Below, piece after piece: positions 8,057 through 15,921 of a DNA stretch of 64,000 nucleotides; position 1 is the stretch's first letter; each line of letters opens with the position of its first letter. A model generated the notes under the pieces. That model was not told the DNA's origin, did not search any database, and worked only from the letters and a program-made list of their open reading frames with translations. Origin of the DNA: Paramagnetospirillum marisnigri (GTDB taxonomy: Bacteria > Pseudomonadota > Alphaproteobacteria > Rhodospirillales > Magnetospirillaceae); contig NZ_LWQT01000038.1 of assembly GCF_001650715.1 (NCBI RefSeq), positions 62,001-126,000 on the forward strand, written 5' to 3'. The translations under genes were made by a program, and so were the position numbers.

Positions 8057-8452
8057 ATGCCCTGGACCGACGATTATATCGGCCTGCCCTTCTTGGCCGA
8101 TGGGCGGAGCCGTGCCGGATTGGATTGCTGGGGATTGGTGCGGCTGGTCTATTTCGACCGCCTGGGAATCGATCTGCCGTCCAAGGCCGGCATCTACCGG
8201 GATGGCAGTCGCGACACTCTGCGCGAGATCGCGGCGGCCATGGAGGCTGAGGCGGCCAAGTGGCGCCAGGTGGACGACCCTCGTGATTGTGACGTGATCC
8301 TGATGCGCTCCGGCCCCCTGCACTGCCATGTTGGCCTGTGGGTGGGCCGCAACGCCATGCTGCACATCATGGCCGGTATCGACAGCACCGTCGAGCCGAT
8401 CGCCAGCCTGCGCCGCCGTAACACCGTCGTCGGATATTTCCGCCATGACTGA
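8057..8452 (+). CDS. NlpC/P60 family tail-tip peptidase (lambda gpK-like)
   Basis: A 131-residue protein from ATG 8057, just after GAGGTCGCC. It has the NlpC/P60 catalytic layout: Cys24 in GLDCWGLVRLVY, His91 in HCHVGLWVG and His103 in the MLHIMAG strand. Such enzymes cut peptidoglycan peptide stems to help DNA entry, as part of the tail tip. An in-frame start upstream at 7979 lies inside the DUF1833 gene and is rejected. The stop overlaps the next start in ATGACTGA. Confidence 0.88.
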   Translation: MPWTDDYIGLPFLADGRSRAGLDCWGLVRLVYFDRLGIDLPSKAGIYRDGSRDTLREIAAAMEAEAAKWRQVDDPRDCDVILMRSGPLHCHVGLWVGRNAMLHIMAGIDSTVEPIASLRRRNTVVGYFRHD

Positions 8453-11400
8453 GCTTCAAGTCATCGCACGGCCGCATTTCCTGCGGGCCGCCCCCCGATT
8501 CCTGGGCGGTATTGAGCCCGGCCATACCCTGGCCCAGATCGTCGATGAGGCCCACCGGCGCGGCAACGTCCCCGAAACCATGCGCGGGGGCGCCGTTGTC
8601 CAGGTTAATGGCGAGATCATCCCGCCCACCATGTGGCGCAGCGTCAAGCCCAAGATCGGCGCCAACGTGGTGGTGACCGTAGCGCTGCATAACGGGGGCG
8701 GAGGTGGTGGTGGGGGCGGGAAGAACCCAATCGCCACGGTGCTGTCTATCGCCGTGATCGCGGCGGCGGTGTATTTCGCGCCCATTCTGGCGGCCGGAGT
8801 GGTCAACGGATTCGGGATGACTACTGTCATGACCGCCGCCCAGATGGCCGCTGTAGGCACCTGGACGACGGTTTTCACGGCTGGAATCGGCGCCGTCGGC
8901 ATGTTTGCCGTCAACGCCATGTTCCCGGCCCGGCCGCCCTCCATGCCGTCCCTCTCCGGCGCTGGAGCGGCGTCGTCCTACAGTGATTCTCCAACCTACT
9001 CGGTCACCGGGGCGTCCAACCGCGCCAACCCGTTCGGGCCTATTTCCGCGGTGCTTGGTCGCCACAAGGGGACGCCGCCCTATGGCGCGAAGCCCTATAC
9101 CGAGATCCTGGGAAACGACGAATACCTGCGGATGCTGTTCGTCTGGGGCTATGGGCCCCTCAAGATCGAGGACATCAAAATCGGCGAGACTCCGATCGCC
9201 GATTTCGAGGATGTAGAGATCGAGACGATCGAGGGCCGCGACGATGACCCGGCCATTACCCTTTACCCGGCGGCGGTGTTTCAGGATTCTATCGGCGTCA
9301 CCCTGACCCAGTCTGTCGGGTGGATTCAGCGCACCAGCCACACCGGAGCCGACGAACTCAGCGTCGATATCTCGTTCCCGCGCGGCCTGACCACCTTCTC
9401 CGGCGCCAGCCGCAACCCCCGAACCGTCACGGTCGAGATAGAATATCGCGCCGTCGGCGCCGAATCTTGGACCGCCCGCCCTACCTTGACCATCACCGAT
9501 CAGGTTGTAGGTACGCTTCGCAAGGGCGACCGCTGGACGGTGGCGCGCGGCCAGTACGAGGTGAGAATCCGCCGCACTACCGCCGACACCGACGACAGCC
9601 AGATCGTCGACGATACCGCATGGACGGTCCTTCGCACTTTCCGCAGCGCGCCGCCGACAAATTTCCCCTATCCGCTGGCGATGACGGCGATCCGCATTCG
9701 GGCCAGCGAGCAATTGCAGGGCGTCATTTCCGAGCTGAACGCCACGGTGACCAGCTACGCCCCCGACTGGAACGGGACGGCTTGGGTCGAGGCTGAAACG
9801 CAAAATCCGGCATCGCTGATGCGGCTTGTGCTGACCGGTCCGGCCAACGAAAGGCGGAGGACCGAGGCCCAGCTTGACGACGAGTCCTTTATAGCTTTCT
9901 GGGAATTCTGCGACGCCAACGGGTACAAATTCAACATGGTGCGGGACTTCTCTGCCTCGGTATGGGACACCTGCGCCGACATCTGTTCGGCGGCGCGCGC
10001 GTCGCCTTCGATCACGGACGGGCTGTGGAGCGTCATTTTCGACGATGCTGACAAGCCGGTGACCCAACATTTCACGCCGCGCAATTCTTGGGGGTACAAG
10101 TTCGAGCGCGTCTTGATGGATGTTCCCCACGCCTGGCGTTGCCGCTTCGTCGATGAGGACAACGGGTTTCAGCAAGACGAGCGCATCGTCTACGACGACG
10201 GCTATGACGAGAGTAACGCGACCAAGTTCGAGGGGATCGAATTCCCCGGCGTCACCAACCGTGACCTCATCTGGAAGCACGGGCGGTTTCACATCGCCCA
10301 AGCCCGCCTCCGCCCTGAAATCCACAGCTTCTATGCCGACTTCGAACACCTTGTTTGCCGCCGTGGCGACCTGATCCGGGTCGGGCACGATGTCCCGATG
10401 TGGGGCAGCGCCTGGGGTCGGGTCAAGTCGCTGGTGGTGGACGGCTCCAACACGACCGGCGTGATCCTGGATGAAGCGGTGACCATGGAAACCGGAGTCG
10501 CCTACGCATGCCGGTTCCGCCTTGAGGATGGCTCTGGCCTGTCTACCTCCCTGGTCACTATCGAGGGAGAGGGCCCTGAGATCGAGTTCTTGATCCCCAT
10601 CCCGACGGCAAGTGGGCCGCAGGTCGGCGACCTCGCGATGTTCGGGGAAGCTGATCGGGAGACGGAAGAGCTGATTGTTCGGGCCATCCGGCCCGGGCCC
10701 GACCTCACCGCTATCATCGAATGCGTGGAAAAGGCCGCGGCGATCTATGCCGCCGACACCGGCGCCATACCGGCGTTCACCCCAAACATTACCGTCGGAG
10801 CTGATCCCACTCGCCTCAAGCCTCCGGCTCCTTCCATCGTCGGCGTTCAGTCCGGCACCTCGGCCCTTCAGGTCGGGTCGGACGGGTCTTTCGCATCCAG
10901 AATCCTGGTCAGTCTGCAGCCCGGCGCCGGAACGCCTCGCACGGCCTCCTACGTGGTTCGGTCCCGCCCCGTCGGGTCGTCGGTCTGGCAGATCGTCGAG
11001 CAGTCCGCCAGCCAAGGGACCGTGGCCATTTCAGGAGTGGCAGACGGATTTTTGTACGAAATCCAGGCCCAGGCAATCAGCGTCTATGGCGTGGCCGGGG
11101 CGTGGTCTGACGTGGTCACCGAAACGGTGGTTGGTCAGTCCGAGCTTCCAGACAACCCGACCGGATTCCGGGTCAACATCATCGACGGCACCGCCCACCT
11201 TGACTGGACGGCAGGAACCGCCATCGACATCTCACACGCCCGGCTTCGCTATTCACCCGAGCTGAGTGGCGCTACCTGGGCCGCATCGGTGGATGTGATC
11301 GAGCGAATCCCCCGTGCCGCCACGTCGGTTACCGCCCCGGCCATGGCGGGGACCTATCTGCTGAAATTCGTGGATCACGCTGGCAACGAAAGCGAGATGG

Positions 11401-12203
11401 CAGCGGCGGCGATCACAAACGTCACCACCATTCAGGGTCTGAACTTTATCCAGTCCGTCAATCAGGAAAGCCCGAGCTTCACCGGGGTTGGTGACGGGGT
11501 ATCCTACAGCGCTGCCTATGACGGCCTGATGCTGGCCCCGGCGGGCGATCTCTACGGCGCCGCTGATCTCTATGACGTTCCCGATCTGCTGATGTATGGC
11601 GGGTTGGCGACCGAGGGGACCTATGTCCTGGACGACACCATTGACCTGGGCGGCGTCTTCACCTCCCGTGTCACGGCGGCGCTGACCGTCGCGGGCCTGA
11701 ACGTCACCAGTGACCTGTATGCGTTCGAGGATTTGTATTCTCCCGCCAACCTCTACGGCGTGACCGATGGCCAGTATTCGGCCTCGCTGGAGATCAGCGT
11801 CACTGCCGACGATCCTGGAGCGTCGCCAACATGGGGTGACTGGCAGCCGTTCCTGGTTGGGGACTACACCGGCAGGGCGTTCCGGTTCCGGATTCGCCTG
11901 ACCGGCACGGCGCCATCGATCACGCCGCTGCTGACCCGCGTCTATGTCGAGATCGACATGCCGGATCGGACGGTCGGATTTACGGCCTCCGTCGGCACCG
12001 GCGGCGCGCACGTAACCTTCGGCCCGGCCTTTTTCGTCACCCCATCCATTGGGCTGTCGGTTTCCGACGGACAGGAGGGGGACGCCTACACCATCACCGG
12101 CTTGGCCGAGGACGGTTTCAATATCGCATTCACCAACAGCGGAAGCCCGGTTGCGCGAACCATCTCGGGAATCGCTCAAGCCTATGGAGCCAAGGCAGCA
12201 TGA
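8445..12203 (+). CDS. Tail hub / host specificity protein (lambda gpJ-like)
   Basis: A 1252-residue protein, the largest in the phage. The start at 8445 overlaps the NlpC/P60 stop. The N-terminal 80 residues are ubiquitin-like as in gpI/J-type proteins (GHTLAQIVDEAHRRG, then VVQVNGEIIPPTMW). A run of nine glycines (residues about 85-93) follows, then a hydrophobic membrane-like segment (TVLSIAVIAAAVYFAPILAAG). After it comes the J-type core with FGPISAVLGRHKGTPPYGAKPY. Residues about 790-1000 contain fibronectin type III-like repeats, and the C-terminal 250 residues are beta-rich with repeated Asp-Leu-Tyr motifs. In this class the hub binds the host receptor and holds the fibre. The Gly run is a GC-rich tract that could be slippage-prone. 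Confidence 0.88.
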   Translation: MTELQVIARPHFLRAAPRFLGGIEPGHTLAQIVDEAHRRGNVPETMRGGAVVQVNGEIIPPTMWRSVKPKIGANVVVTVALHNGGGGGGGGGKNPIATVLSIAVIAAAVYFAPILAAGVVNGFGMTTVMTAAQMAAVGTWTTVFTAGIGAVGMFAVNAMFPARPPSMPSLSGAGAASSYSDSPTYSVTGASNRANPFGPISAVLGRHKGTPPYGAKPYTEILGNDEYLRMLFVWGYGPLKIEDIKIGETPIADFEDVEIETIEGRDDDPAITLYPAAVFQDSIGVTLTQSVGWIQRTSHTGADELSVDISFPRGLTTFSGASRNPRTVTVEIEYRAVGAESWTARPTLTITDQVVGTLRKGDRWTVARGQYEVRIRRTTADTDDSQIVDDTAWTVLRTFRSAPPTNFPYPLAMTAIRIRASEQLQGVISELNATVTSYAPDWNGTAWVEAETQNPASLMRLVLTGPANERRRTEAQLDDESFIAFWEFCDANGYKFNMVRDFSASVWDTCADICSAARASPSITDGLWSVIFDDADKPVTQHFTPRNSWGYKFERVLMDVPHAWRCRFVDEDNGFQQDERIVYDDGYDESNATKFEGIEFPGVTNRDLIWKHGRFHIAQARLRPEIHSFYADFEHLVCRRGDLIRVGHDVPMWGSAWGRVKSLVVDGSNTTGVILDEAVTMETGVAYACRFRLEDGSGLSTSLVTIEGEGPEIEFLIPIPTASGPQVGDLAMFGEADRETEELIVRAIRPGPDLTAIIECVEKAAAIYAADTGAIPAFTPNITVGADPTRLKPPAPSIVGVQSGTSALQVGSDGSFASRILVSLQPGAGTPRTASYVVRSRPVGSSVWQIVEQSASQGTVAISGVADGFLYEIQAQAISVYGVAGAWSDVVTETVVGQSELPDNPTGFRVNIIDGTAHLDWTAGTAIDISHARLRYSPELSGATWAASVDVIERIPRAATSVTAPAMAGTYLLKFVDHAGNESEMAAAAITNVTTIQGLNFIQSVNQESPSFTGVGDGVSYSAAYDGLMLAPAGDLYGAADLYDVPDLLMYGGLATEGTYVLDDTIDLGGVFTSRVTAALTVAGLNVTSDLYAFEDLYSPANLYGVTDGQYSASLEISVTADDPGASPTWGDWQPFLVGDYTGRAFRFRIRLTGTAPSITPLLTRVYVEIDMPDRTVGFTASVGTGGAHVTFGPAFFVTPSIGLSVSDGQEGDAYTITGLAEDGFNIAFTNSGSPVARTISGIAQAYGAKAA

Positions 12204-13141
12204 GCCAAGTCGATGAATTTGCCATCAACGGGGTATCGCCGTTGTCCATGGCGACCCTGGAGGCGCGTCTGGACGCGCTGTTCGGCGCTGCGGTGTCCTA
12301 TAATCGCGGAACCACGGCGCCCTCCAATCCGTTCGAGGGCATGTTGTGGTGGGATTCATCCGCTGCGCCGGACGTCCTCAAGCGTTATACGGTGGCCGCT
12401 GGATGGATATCAATCCTCACCATCAACATTACAACCGGCGCCATCGCGTTTGCTGGGTTGGGGGTCGGTTCCGACGTCCAGGCCCACGACGCCGATCTCG
12501 ACTGGCTGTCTGCCAACCTCACCGCCGCTGGCAAGGCCCTGCTCGATGATGCCGACGCGGCGGCGCAACTGTTGACGCTGGGCGCCGCCCCCGCCAGTCA
12601 TACACATGCCAGTTCCGGCATCACCGACTTCACCGAAGCGACCCAGGACGTGGTCGGCGCCATGGTGGCGGCGGCGGGGGGCAGCTACAACGACGGCGCC
12701 GGGACCATAGCCTTTCCGGCGGGCGGCGGGTCGCTCACCTTTATAGACTCTGCAACGGCGTCAAGTTCCGCGTCTGTTGACATCCCGTCCGGTCTATCAA
12801 GCACCTATGACGCCTACCTCGTTGTGTTCGAAAATATCCTGCCAGCAACGGACGGCGCCATACTTCGCATGCGCATGTACAGCGGTGGGGCATTCGTAAC
12901 CACCAACTACAATTGGTCGGCAGCCAATTGGGGTATCGGTAGCACGCGCATAGCAGACGGAGCATCCGACACTGCGACTTACATCCAGTACGGGCGGAAA
13001 TCCAAAGAACACGTCAATTGGCGGAATCAATGGGCGGGCAATGTTCTTCGTTCCGTCCAATACTTCGGTGCACAAGCATGTGTCTGGAGAGATTACCTAT
13101 GTCGGGACGACATACAGCCGAGTAGTCAGAGCGCAATTTGA
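12200..13141 (+). CDS. Tail fibre protein (frame broken near its C-terminus)
   Basis: Reads as 313 residues from ATG 12200, overlapping the hub stop. The first 60 residues bind-type segment includes YNRGTTAPSNPFEGMLWWDSS, common at fibre N-termini; residues 95-150 contain an Ala/Asp helical repeat and HTHASSGITDF, a classic phage fibre motif. From about 12,740 the DNA becomes clearly less GC-rich and the protein turns beta-rich (SSTYDAYLVVFENILPATDG). The last 50 or so residues of this frame look wrong (Trp, Cys and Arg-rich), while the +1 frame gives a normal fibre ending, so the intact protein would end at 13247. Confidence 0.75.
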   Translation: MSQVDEFAINGVSPLSMATLEARLDALFGAAVSYNRGTTAPSNPFEGMLWWDSSAAPDVLKRYTVAAGWISILTINITTGAIAFAGLGVGSDVQAHDADLDWLSANLTAAGKALLDDADAAAQLLTLGAAPASHTHASSGITDFTEATQDVVGAMVAAAGGSYNDGAGTIAFPAGGGSLTFIDSATASSSASVDIPSGLSSTYDAYLVVFENILPATDGAILRMRMYSGGAFVTTNYNWSAANWGIGSTRIADGASDTATYIQYGRKSKEHVNWRNQWAGNVLRSVQYFGAQACVWRDYLCRDDIQPSSQSAI

Positions 13142-13247
13142 AGCAACGCTTAAGCAAACGGCCGCCATCACGGGATTCCAGATATTCTTTTCGGCTGGGA
13201 GTGTCGCGAGTGGGACCGTCCGTCTTTATGGTTTTGCGAAATCCTGA
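12954..13247 (+). pseudogene. Displaced C-terminal part of the tail fibre (+1 frame)
   Basis: In this frame, open from 12954, the sequence reads SSTGGNPKNTSIGG, then AMFFVPSNTSVHKHVSGEI, then ITGFQIFFSAGSVASGTVRLYGFAKS. The last part is the usual end of a phage receptor-binding fibre domain (GTVRLYGF). It therefore continues the fibre gene in the wrong frame, with the break most likely near 12,985-13,000. One extra base or two missing bases would explain it. It could be a true mutation or a sequence error; no homopolymer or slippery heptamer is present at the break. Confidence 0.6.
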
Positions 13248-13255
13248 GGTGAAAA

Positions 13256-13549
13256 ATGACTATGTACCGCGCCACCCCTGACGGGCCTGTCGAGTTGACC
13301 GCCGCCGAGATCGCTGAGATGGAGGCCCGCGAGGCCGCTTGGGCAGCCGGTCAGGCCGAACGCGACCGCCTCGCCCATAACGCCCCCATCCTGGCCGAGA
13401 TCGCCGCCCTGGACGCCAGGCGGGTCCGCCCGGCCGCCGAGGTGGCCTTGGCCCTGGCCAGCGGTAACCCGCCCGCCGAGGCCGACCTGGACCGGCTGGC
13501 GAGCCTGACCGCCGCCATCACCGGCTTGCGGGGACAACTGCAGACCTGA
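13256..13549 (+). CDS. Small tail fibre-associated protein (possible fibre assembly chaperone)
   Basis: A 97-residue protein from ATG 13256, 6 bases after GAGG. It starts MTMYRATPDGPVELTAAE and then has long Ala/Glu/Arg helices with the pattern IAALDARRVRPAAEVAL. Small Ala-rich helical proteins starting this way follow fibre genes in many prophages and are thought to be fibre assembly helpers. The call rests on position and composition only. Confidence 0.6.
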   Translation: MTMYRATPDGPVELTAAEIAEMEAREAAWAAGQAERDRLAHNAPILAEIAALDARRVRPAAEVALALASGNPPAEADLDRLASLTAAITGLRGQLQT

Positions 13550-13577
13550 TCCAATCGTCACCGTCGCCTGACCACCG

Positions 13578-13598
13578 GCCGCCTTGGGCGGCTTTTTT
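13578..13598 (+). terminator. Rho-independent terminator between tail and lysis genes
   Basis: Stem GCCGCC / GGCGGC with a TTG loop, followed by six T. It closely resembles the hairpin at 3665-3687, including the GGCGGCTTTTT run and a following CAT. It sits in the gap between the fibre-associated gene and the lysis cassette. Confidence 0.72.
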
Positions 13599-13619
13599 CA
13601 TACCTGAAAGGACACGCCC

Positions 13620-14171
13620 TTGGCATTCGAGGCTTTGGCCGCAGACGGCCCCAACTACGACCAGGCCGTCGGCGCCGCCCAGGCGGTGGCCACCAAGGGC
13701 TTTGATATCCTCCCCGGGCTTCATCCAGCGGCGCAGGCCATAGGGATGACGGCGCTGGGACTGTGCAGCCTGGCCGTGGTGGTGATGGTCGGCCTGATCC
13801 TGCGGGATCGGTTGGGCGGGGGTGCTGGTGGTGACCACCCTCCAGACGCCTGCCCGCCTCCGGGTGGCTGCCCCGAGATATCGCATCTCTCTGCCAAAAT
13901 GGACAGTTTGACCGCCGAAATGAGGGCTGATCGGGAGGAGAGGCGGGATCACCGTCAAGACATCAGGGACTCGGTCACCCGCATCCATCAGCGCCTGGAC
14001 GACACGGTCACCCGTGACGAGCTGGGGCACGTCCTGACCCTGTCGCAGCATGCTCAGGAGGAGATGACGCGCGGATTGGCCGCCCTGACCGGCATCGCCG
14101 AATCCATCCGTTCCACCGCCACGGCGCCCCGCCGCCGGGCGCCTCCCAAGCGAAAGGCATCCGCATCATGA
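13620..14171 (+). CDS. Single-pass membrane protein at head of lysis cassette, function unknown
   Basis: A 183-residue protein with a TTG start at 13620, chosen because GAAAGGA lies 7 bases upstream and no ATG fits. Residues about 40-63 form one strong membrane helix (AIGMTALGLCSLAVVVMVGLIL). A Gly/Pro/Cys-rich linker follows, then about 80 residues of charged coiled coil (MDSLTAEMRADREERRDHRQDI) and a basic tail (RRRAPPKRKASAS). The architecture would suit a lysis regulator or an accessory holin, but I recognise no family. It overlaps the muramidase gene by 4 bases. Confidence 0.65.
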   Translation: MAFEALAADGPNYDQAVGAAQAVATKGFDILPGLHPAAQAIGMTALGLCSLAVVVMVGLILRDRLGGGAGGDHPPDACPPPGGCPEISHLSAKMDSLTAEMRADREERRDHRQDIRDSVTRIHQRLDDTVTRDELGHVLTLSQHAQEEMTRGLAALTGIAESIRSTATAPRRRAPPKRKASAS

Positions 14172-14764
14172 TCGATTTCCATGGCCCGGCCACCAGACTT
14201 GGCCCGTCCGATATTCTTGCCACCGCTTCCGCCCTGGGGGTCAGCCCGGCGGCGGTGCGCGCCGTCTGTTCCGTCGAGTCCAGCGGCGGCGGGTTTTTGC
14301 CCGATGGGCGTCCCAAGATCCTGTTCGAGGCTCACATATTCCATCGCCTGACGGGTGGCCAGTTCGCCGCCCTGCACCCCAACATCTCATCGGCCAAGTG
14401 GGACCGGTCGCTCTATGGCCGCTCCGGCGCCCATCAGTATGACCGCCTCGCCGAGGCCATGGCGCTGGACGTCGATGCCTCCATCAAGTCGGCATCATGG
14501 GGGATGTTCCAGATTCTCGGGCGCTATCACGAGCAATGCGGCTTCGCCCGGGCGGTTGATTTCGCCCTTGCCATGGCCAGTGGAGAGCCCGCCCAGCTTA
14601 AGGCCTTCGCCGATTTCGTCACGGCCGATCCTCAAATGCTGGCCGCCCTGCGTCATCTGGACTGGACGGGATTCGCCCGACGCTACAACGGCCCGGGATT
14701 CGCCGCCAACAACTATCACATCAAGCTGGCCGACGCCTATGCGCTGGCCGTCATGGAGGCATGA
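14168..14764 (+). CDS. Phage endolysin, N-acetylmuramidase (DUF3380) family
   Basis: A 198-residue lysin. The family pattern is clear: AVRAVCSVESSGGGF with the putative catalytic Glu (Glu39 of VESSGGG), LFEAHIFHRLT, YGRSGAHQYDRLAEA, SASWGMFQILGRYHEQCGF, and a C-terminal FARRYNGPGFAANNYHIKLADAY. Members cut the glycan backbone of peptidoglycan at the end of the phage cycle. There is no signal peptide, so release should depend on a holin, and a holin candidate follows with an ATGA overlap. Confidence 0.92.
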   Translation: MIDFHGPATRLGPSDILATASALGVSPAAVRAVCSVESSGGGFLPDGRPKILFEAHIFHRLTGGQFAALHPNISSAKWDRSLYGRSGAHQYDRLAEAMALDVDASIKSASWGMFQILGRYHEQCGFARAVDFALAMASGEPAQLKAFADFVTADPQMLAALRHLDWTGFARRYNGPGFAANNYHIKLADAYALAVMEA

Positions 14765-14982
14765 CCATGGCCCGCCGCGTCCACACCAAGATTGGCCCAG
14801 CCTTGCGGGACTGGACCACCTGGGTCTCCGTCACCATCGGCGGTGCAATGGCCGCCTTGTCGCCGCTGCTCGACGACCCATGGTCGCGCCGCTTGCAGAT
14901 CGGGGCCGTGCTGGTCGGCCTGCTCGGCACCCTGATCAAGGGGCCTCAACCCAAGGAGTCGGATCATGCCGATGCTGCCTAA
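14761..14982 (+). CDS. Holin candidate
   Basis: A 73-residue protein overlapping the end of the muramidase gene. It has two likely membrane segments (about residues 19-37, WVSVTIGGAMAALSPLL, and about 46-60, IGAVLVGLLGTLI), a basic N-terminus and a charged C-terminal tail. Small size, two membrane segments and position between endolysin and Rz are the usual marks of a holin, which forms membrane lesions that let the lysin out. The family was not identified by sequence. Confidence 0.72.
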   Translation: MTMARRVHTKIGPALRDWTTWVSVTIGGAMAALSPLLDDPWSRRLQIGAVLVGLLGTLIKGPQPKESDHADAA

Positions 14983-15514
14983 CCCCAGGATCATTCTTGG
15001 CGGCTTGCTGGCCATCATCGGCGCCGCCCTCGGTGGATACTTCTATGGCCAGCATGTGGAGGCCTTGACCTGGGAGGCTGCCATTGCCGCCCAGAAGGTC
15101 GAGGCGGCCACGATCCTGCAGGCTGAAACCGAACGGGCCGTTGCGGCCGAGCGCGCTTGGCGGCGCGTCAACGACGAGATGGAGATTTCCCATGCGAAAG
15201 GACAAGCGGCCCTCGACCAGGCCTATGATGATGCTCGCCGCTCTGCCGCTGCTGGCGGCGGCCTGCGCGACCCCGGACGTGGGAAAGGTGGTGGTCGCTC
15301 CGTGCCCACCGCCACCGGCGCCGCCTGCCTTTGTCAGGATGGAGCCACCGCGCCCCGACTTTCTGCTGAGGCTGAGGACTTTCTTTGGCGCTTCGCCCGA
15401 GATGCCGACGCCGCCGCCCAGTTCGCCAGCGAGTGCCGGGCCTGGGCAATGACGTCCGGAGATCATCCTGCGCCGCCTTCAGGGATCTCAACGGGCCGGA
15501 GGCCGGGAGAATGA
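14966..15514 (+). CDS. Inner-membrane spanin (Rz-like)
   Basis: A 182-residue protein with an N-terminal membrane anchor (residues about 8-28, RIILGGLLAIIGAALGGYFYGQ) and a long periplasmic helix rich in Ala, Glu and Gln (WEAAIAAQKVEAATILQAETERAVAAERAW), as in Rz proteins. Such proteins link to an outer-membrane partner and fuse the membranes in the last step of lysis. It overlaps the holin candidate by 17 bases. The partner gene, Rz1, is nested in another frame at 15192-15452; the C-terminal Gly/Arg/Pro-rich sequence of this protein reflects that overlap. Confidence 0.85.
   Translation: MPMLPNPRIILGGLLAIIGAALGGYFYGQHVEALTWEAAIAAQKVEAATILQAETERAVAAERAWRRVNDEMEISHAKGQAALDQAYDDARRSAAAGGGLRDPGRGKGGGRSVPTATGAACLCQDGATAPRLSAEAEDFLWRFARDADAAAQFASECRAWAMTSGDHPAPPSGISTGRRPGE
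15192..15452 (+). CDS. Outer-membrane spanin lipoprotein (Rz1-like), nested within Rz
   Basis: An 86-residue reading frame fully inside the Rz gene. ATG 15192 is preceded by GGAG at 15181. After a basic start (MRKDKRPSTRP) comes a hydrophobic signal (MMMLAALPLLAAAC) with a good lipobox, LAAAC, whose Cys would be lipid-modified. The mature part is strongly proline-rich (APCPPPPAPPAF), the hallmark of Rz1. Fully embedded Rz/Rz1 pairs are known from lambda. Confidence 0.85.
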   Translation: MRKDKRPSTRPMMMLAALPLLAAACATPDVGKVVVAPCPPPPAPPAFVRMEPPRPDFLLRLRTFFGASPEMPTPPPSSPASAGPGQ

Positions 15515-15633
15515 TGACCATCCTGCGGATTGCCCTGCTGGCCTTGCGGTCCGGCTGGTGCTTCCAGCGATCACGGTTGGGGTTGTTAGGCAGTGGATGA
15601 CGGAGAGGATGTGCCGCGCCTAATCCCCGCACC

Positions 15634-15921
15634 CTATTCGAATTTGAATGCTAGATTCTCGCGGGGCATGACGACGCCGACCACAATGACACAGAGCGCT
15701 TCAACCCTGAGCTTCAGAATTAGCGGGAATGTCGTAGGGTGTTTTCCGGGGACATAGTCGACGTAGGCATAGATGCCAACTTTCGCTGCCCAATGCGTGT
15801 CATCCTCGGCATATTTACATGCGGTGTCGAATGAGTGCCGCAGCCCCGCATGCCCCGCCCTTGATTGAGCATTCACCCAGCTGGCCACAGCATCATGCTG
15901 GTGAAGAACCCAGGTCGCCAT
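15634..15921 (-). CDS. Uncharacterised protein coupled to a Panacea-domain gene (putative toxin)
   Basis: A 95-residue protein on the minus strand. Its ATG shares a base with the TAA stop of the upstream Panacea-domain gene (TAATG), so the two are co-translated. The sequence has no signal peptide; it has two His in HQHD near the N-terminus, a central KVGIYAYVDYVPGKHPTT strand and a C-terminal beta-like LILKLRVEALCVIVVGVVMPREN. I recognise no family. In described PanTA modules, Panacea-domain antitoxins neutralise very varied small toxins, so a toxin role is plausible but inferred only from context. Confidence 0.6.
   Translation of the reverse strand: MATWVLHQHDAVASWVNAQSRAGHAGLRHSFDTACKYAEDDTHWAAKVGIYAYVDYVPGKHPTTFPLILKLRVEALCVIVVGVVMPRENLAFKFE

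Noticed and set aside
8367-11015. Very long open frame on the minus strand opposite the tail hub gene
   Set aside because: It is the mirror of a real gene in GC-rich DNA; the product is Gly/Arg/Asp-rich without family patterns or a ribosome site.
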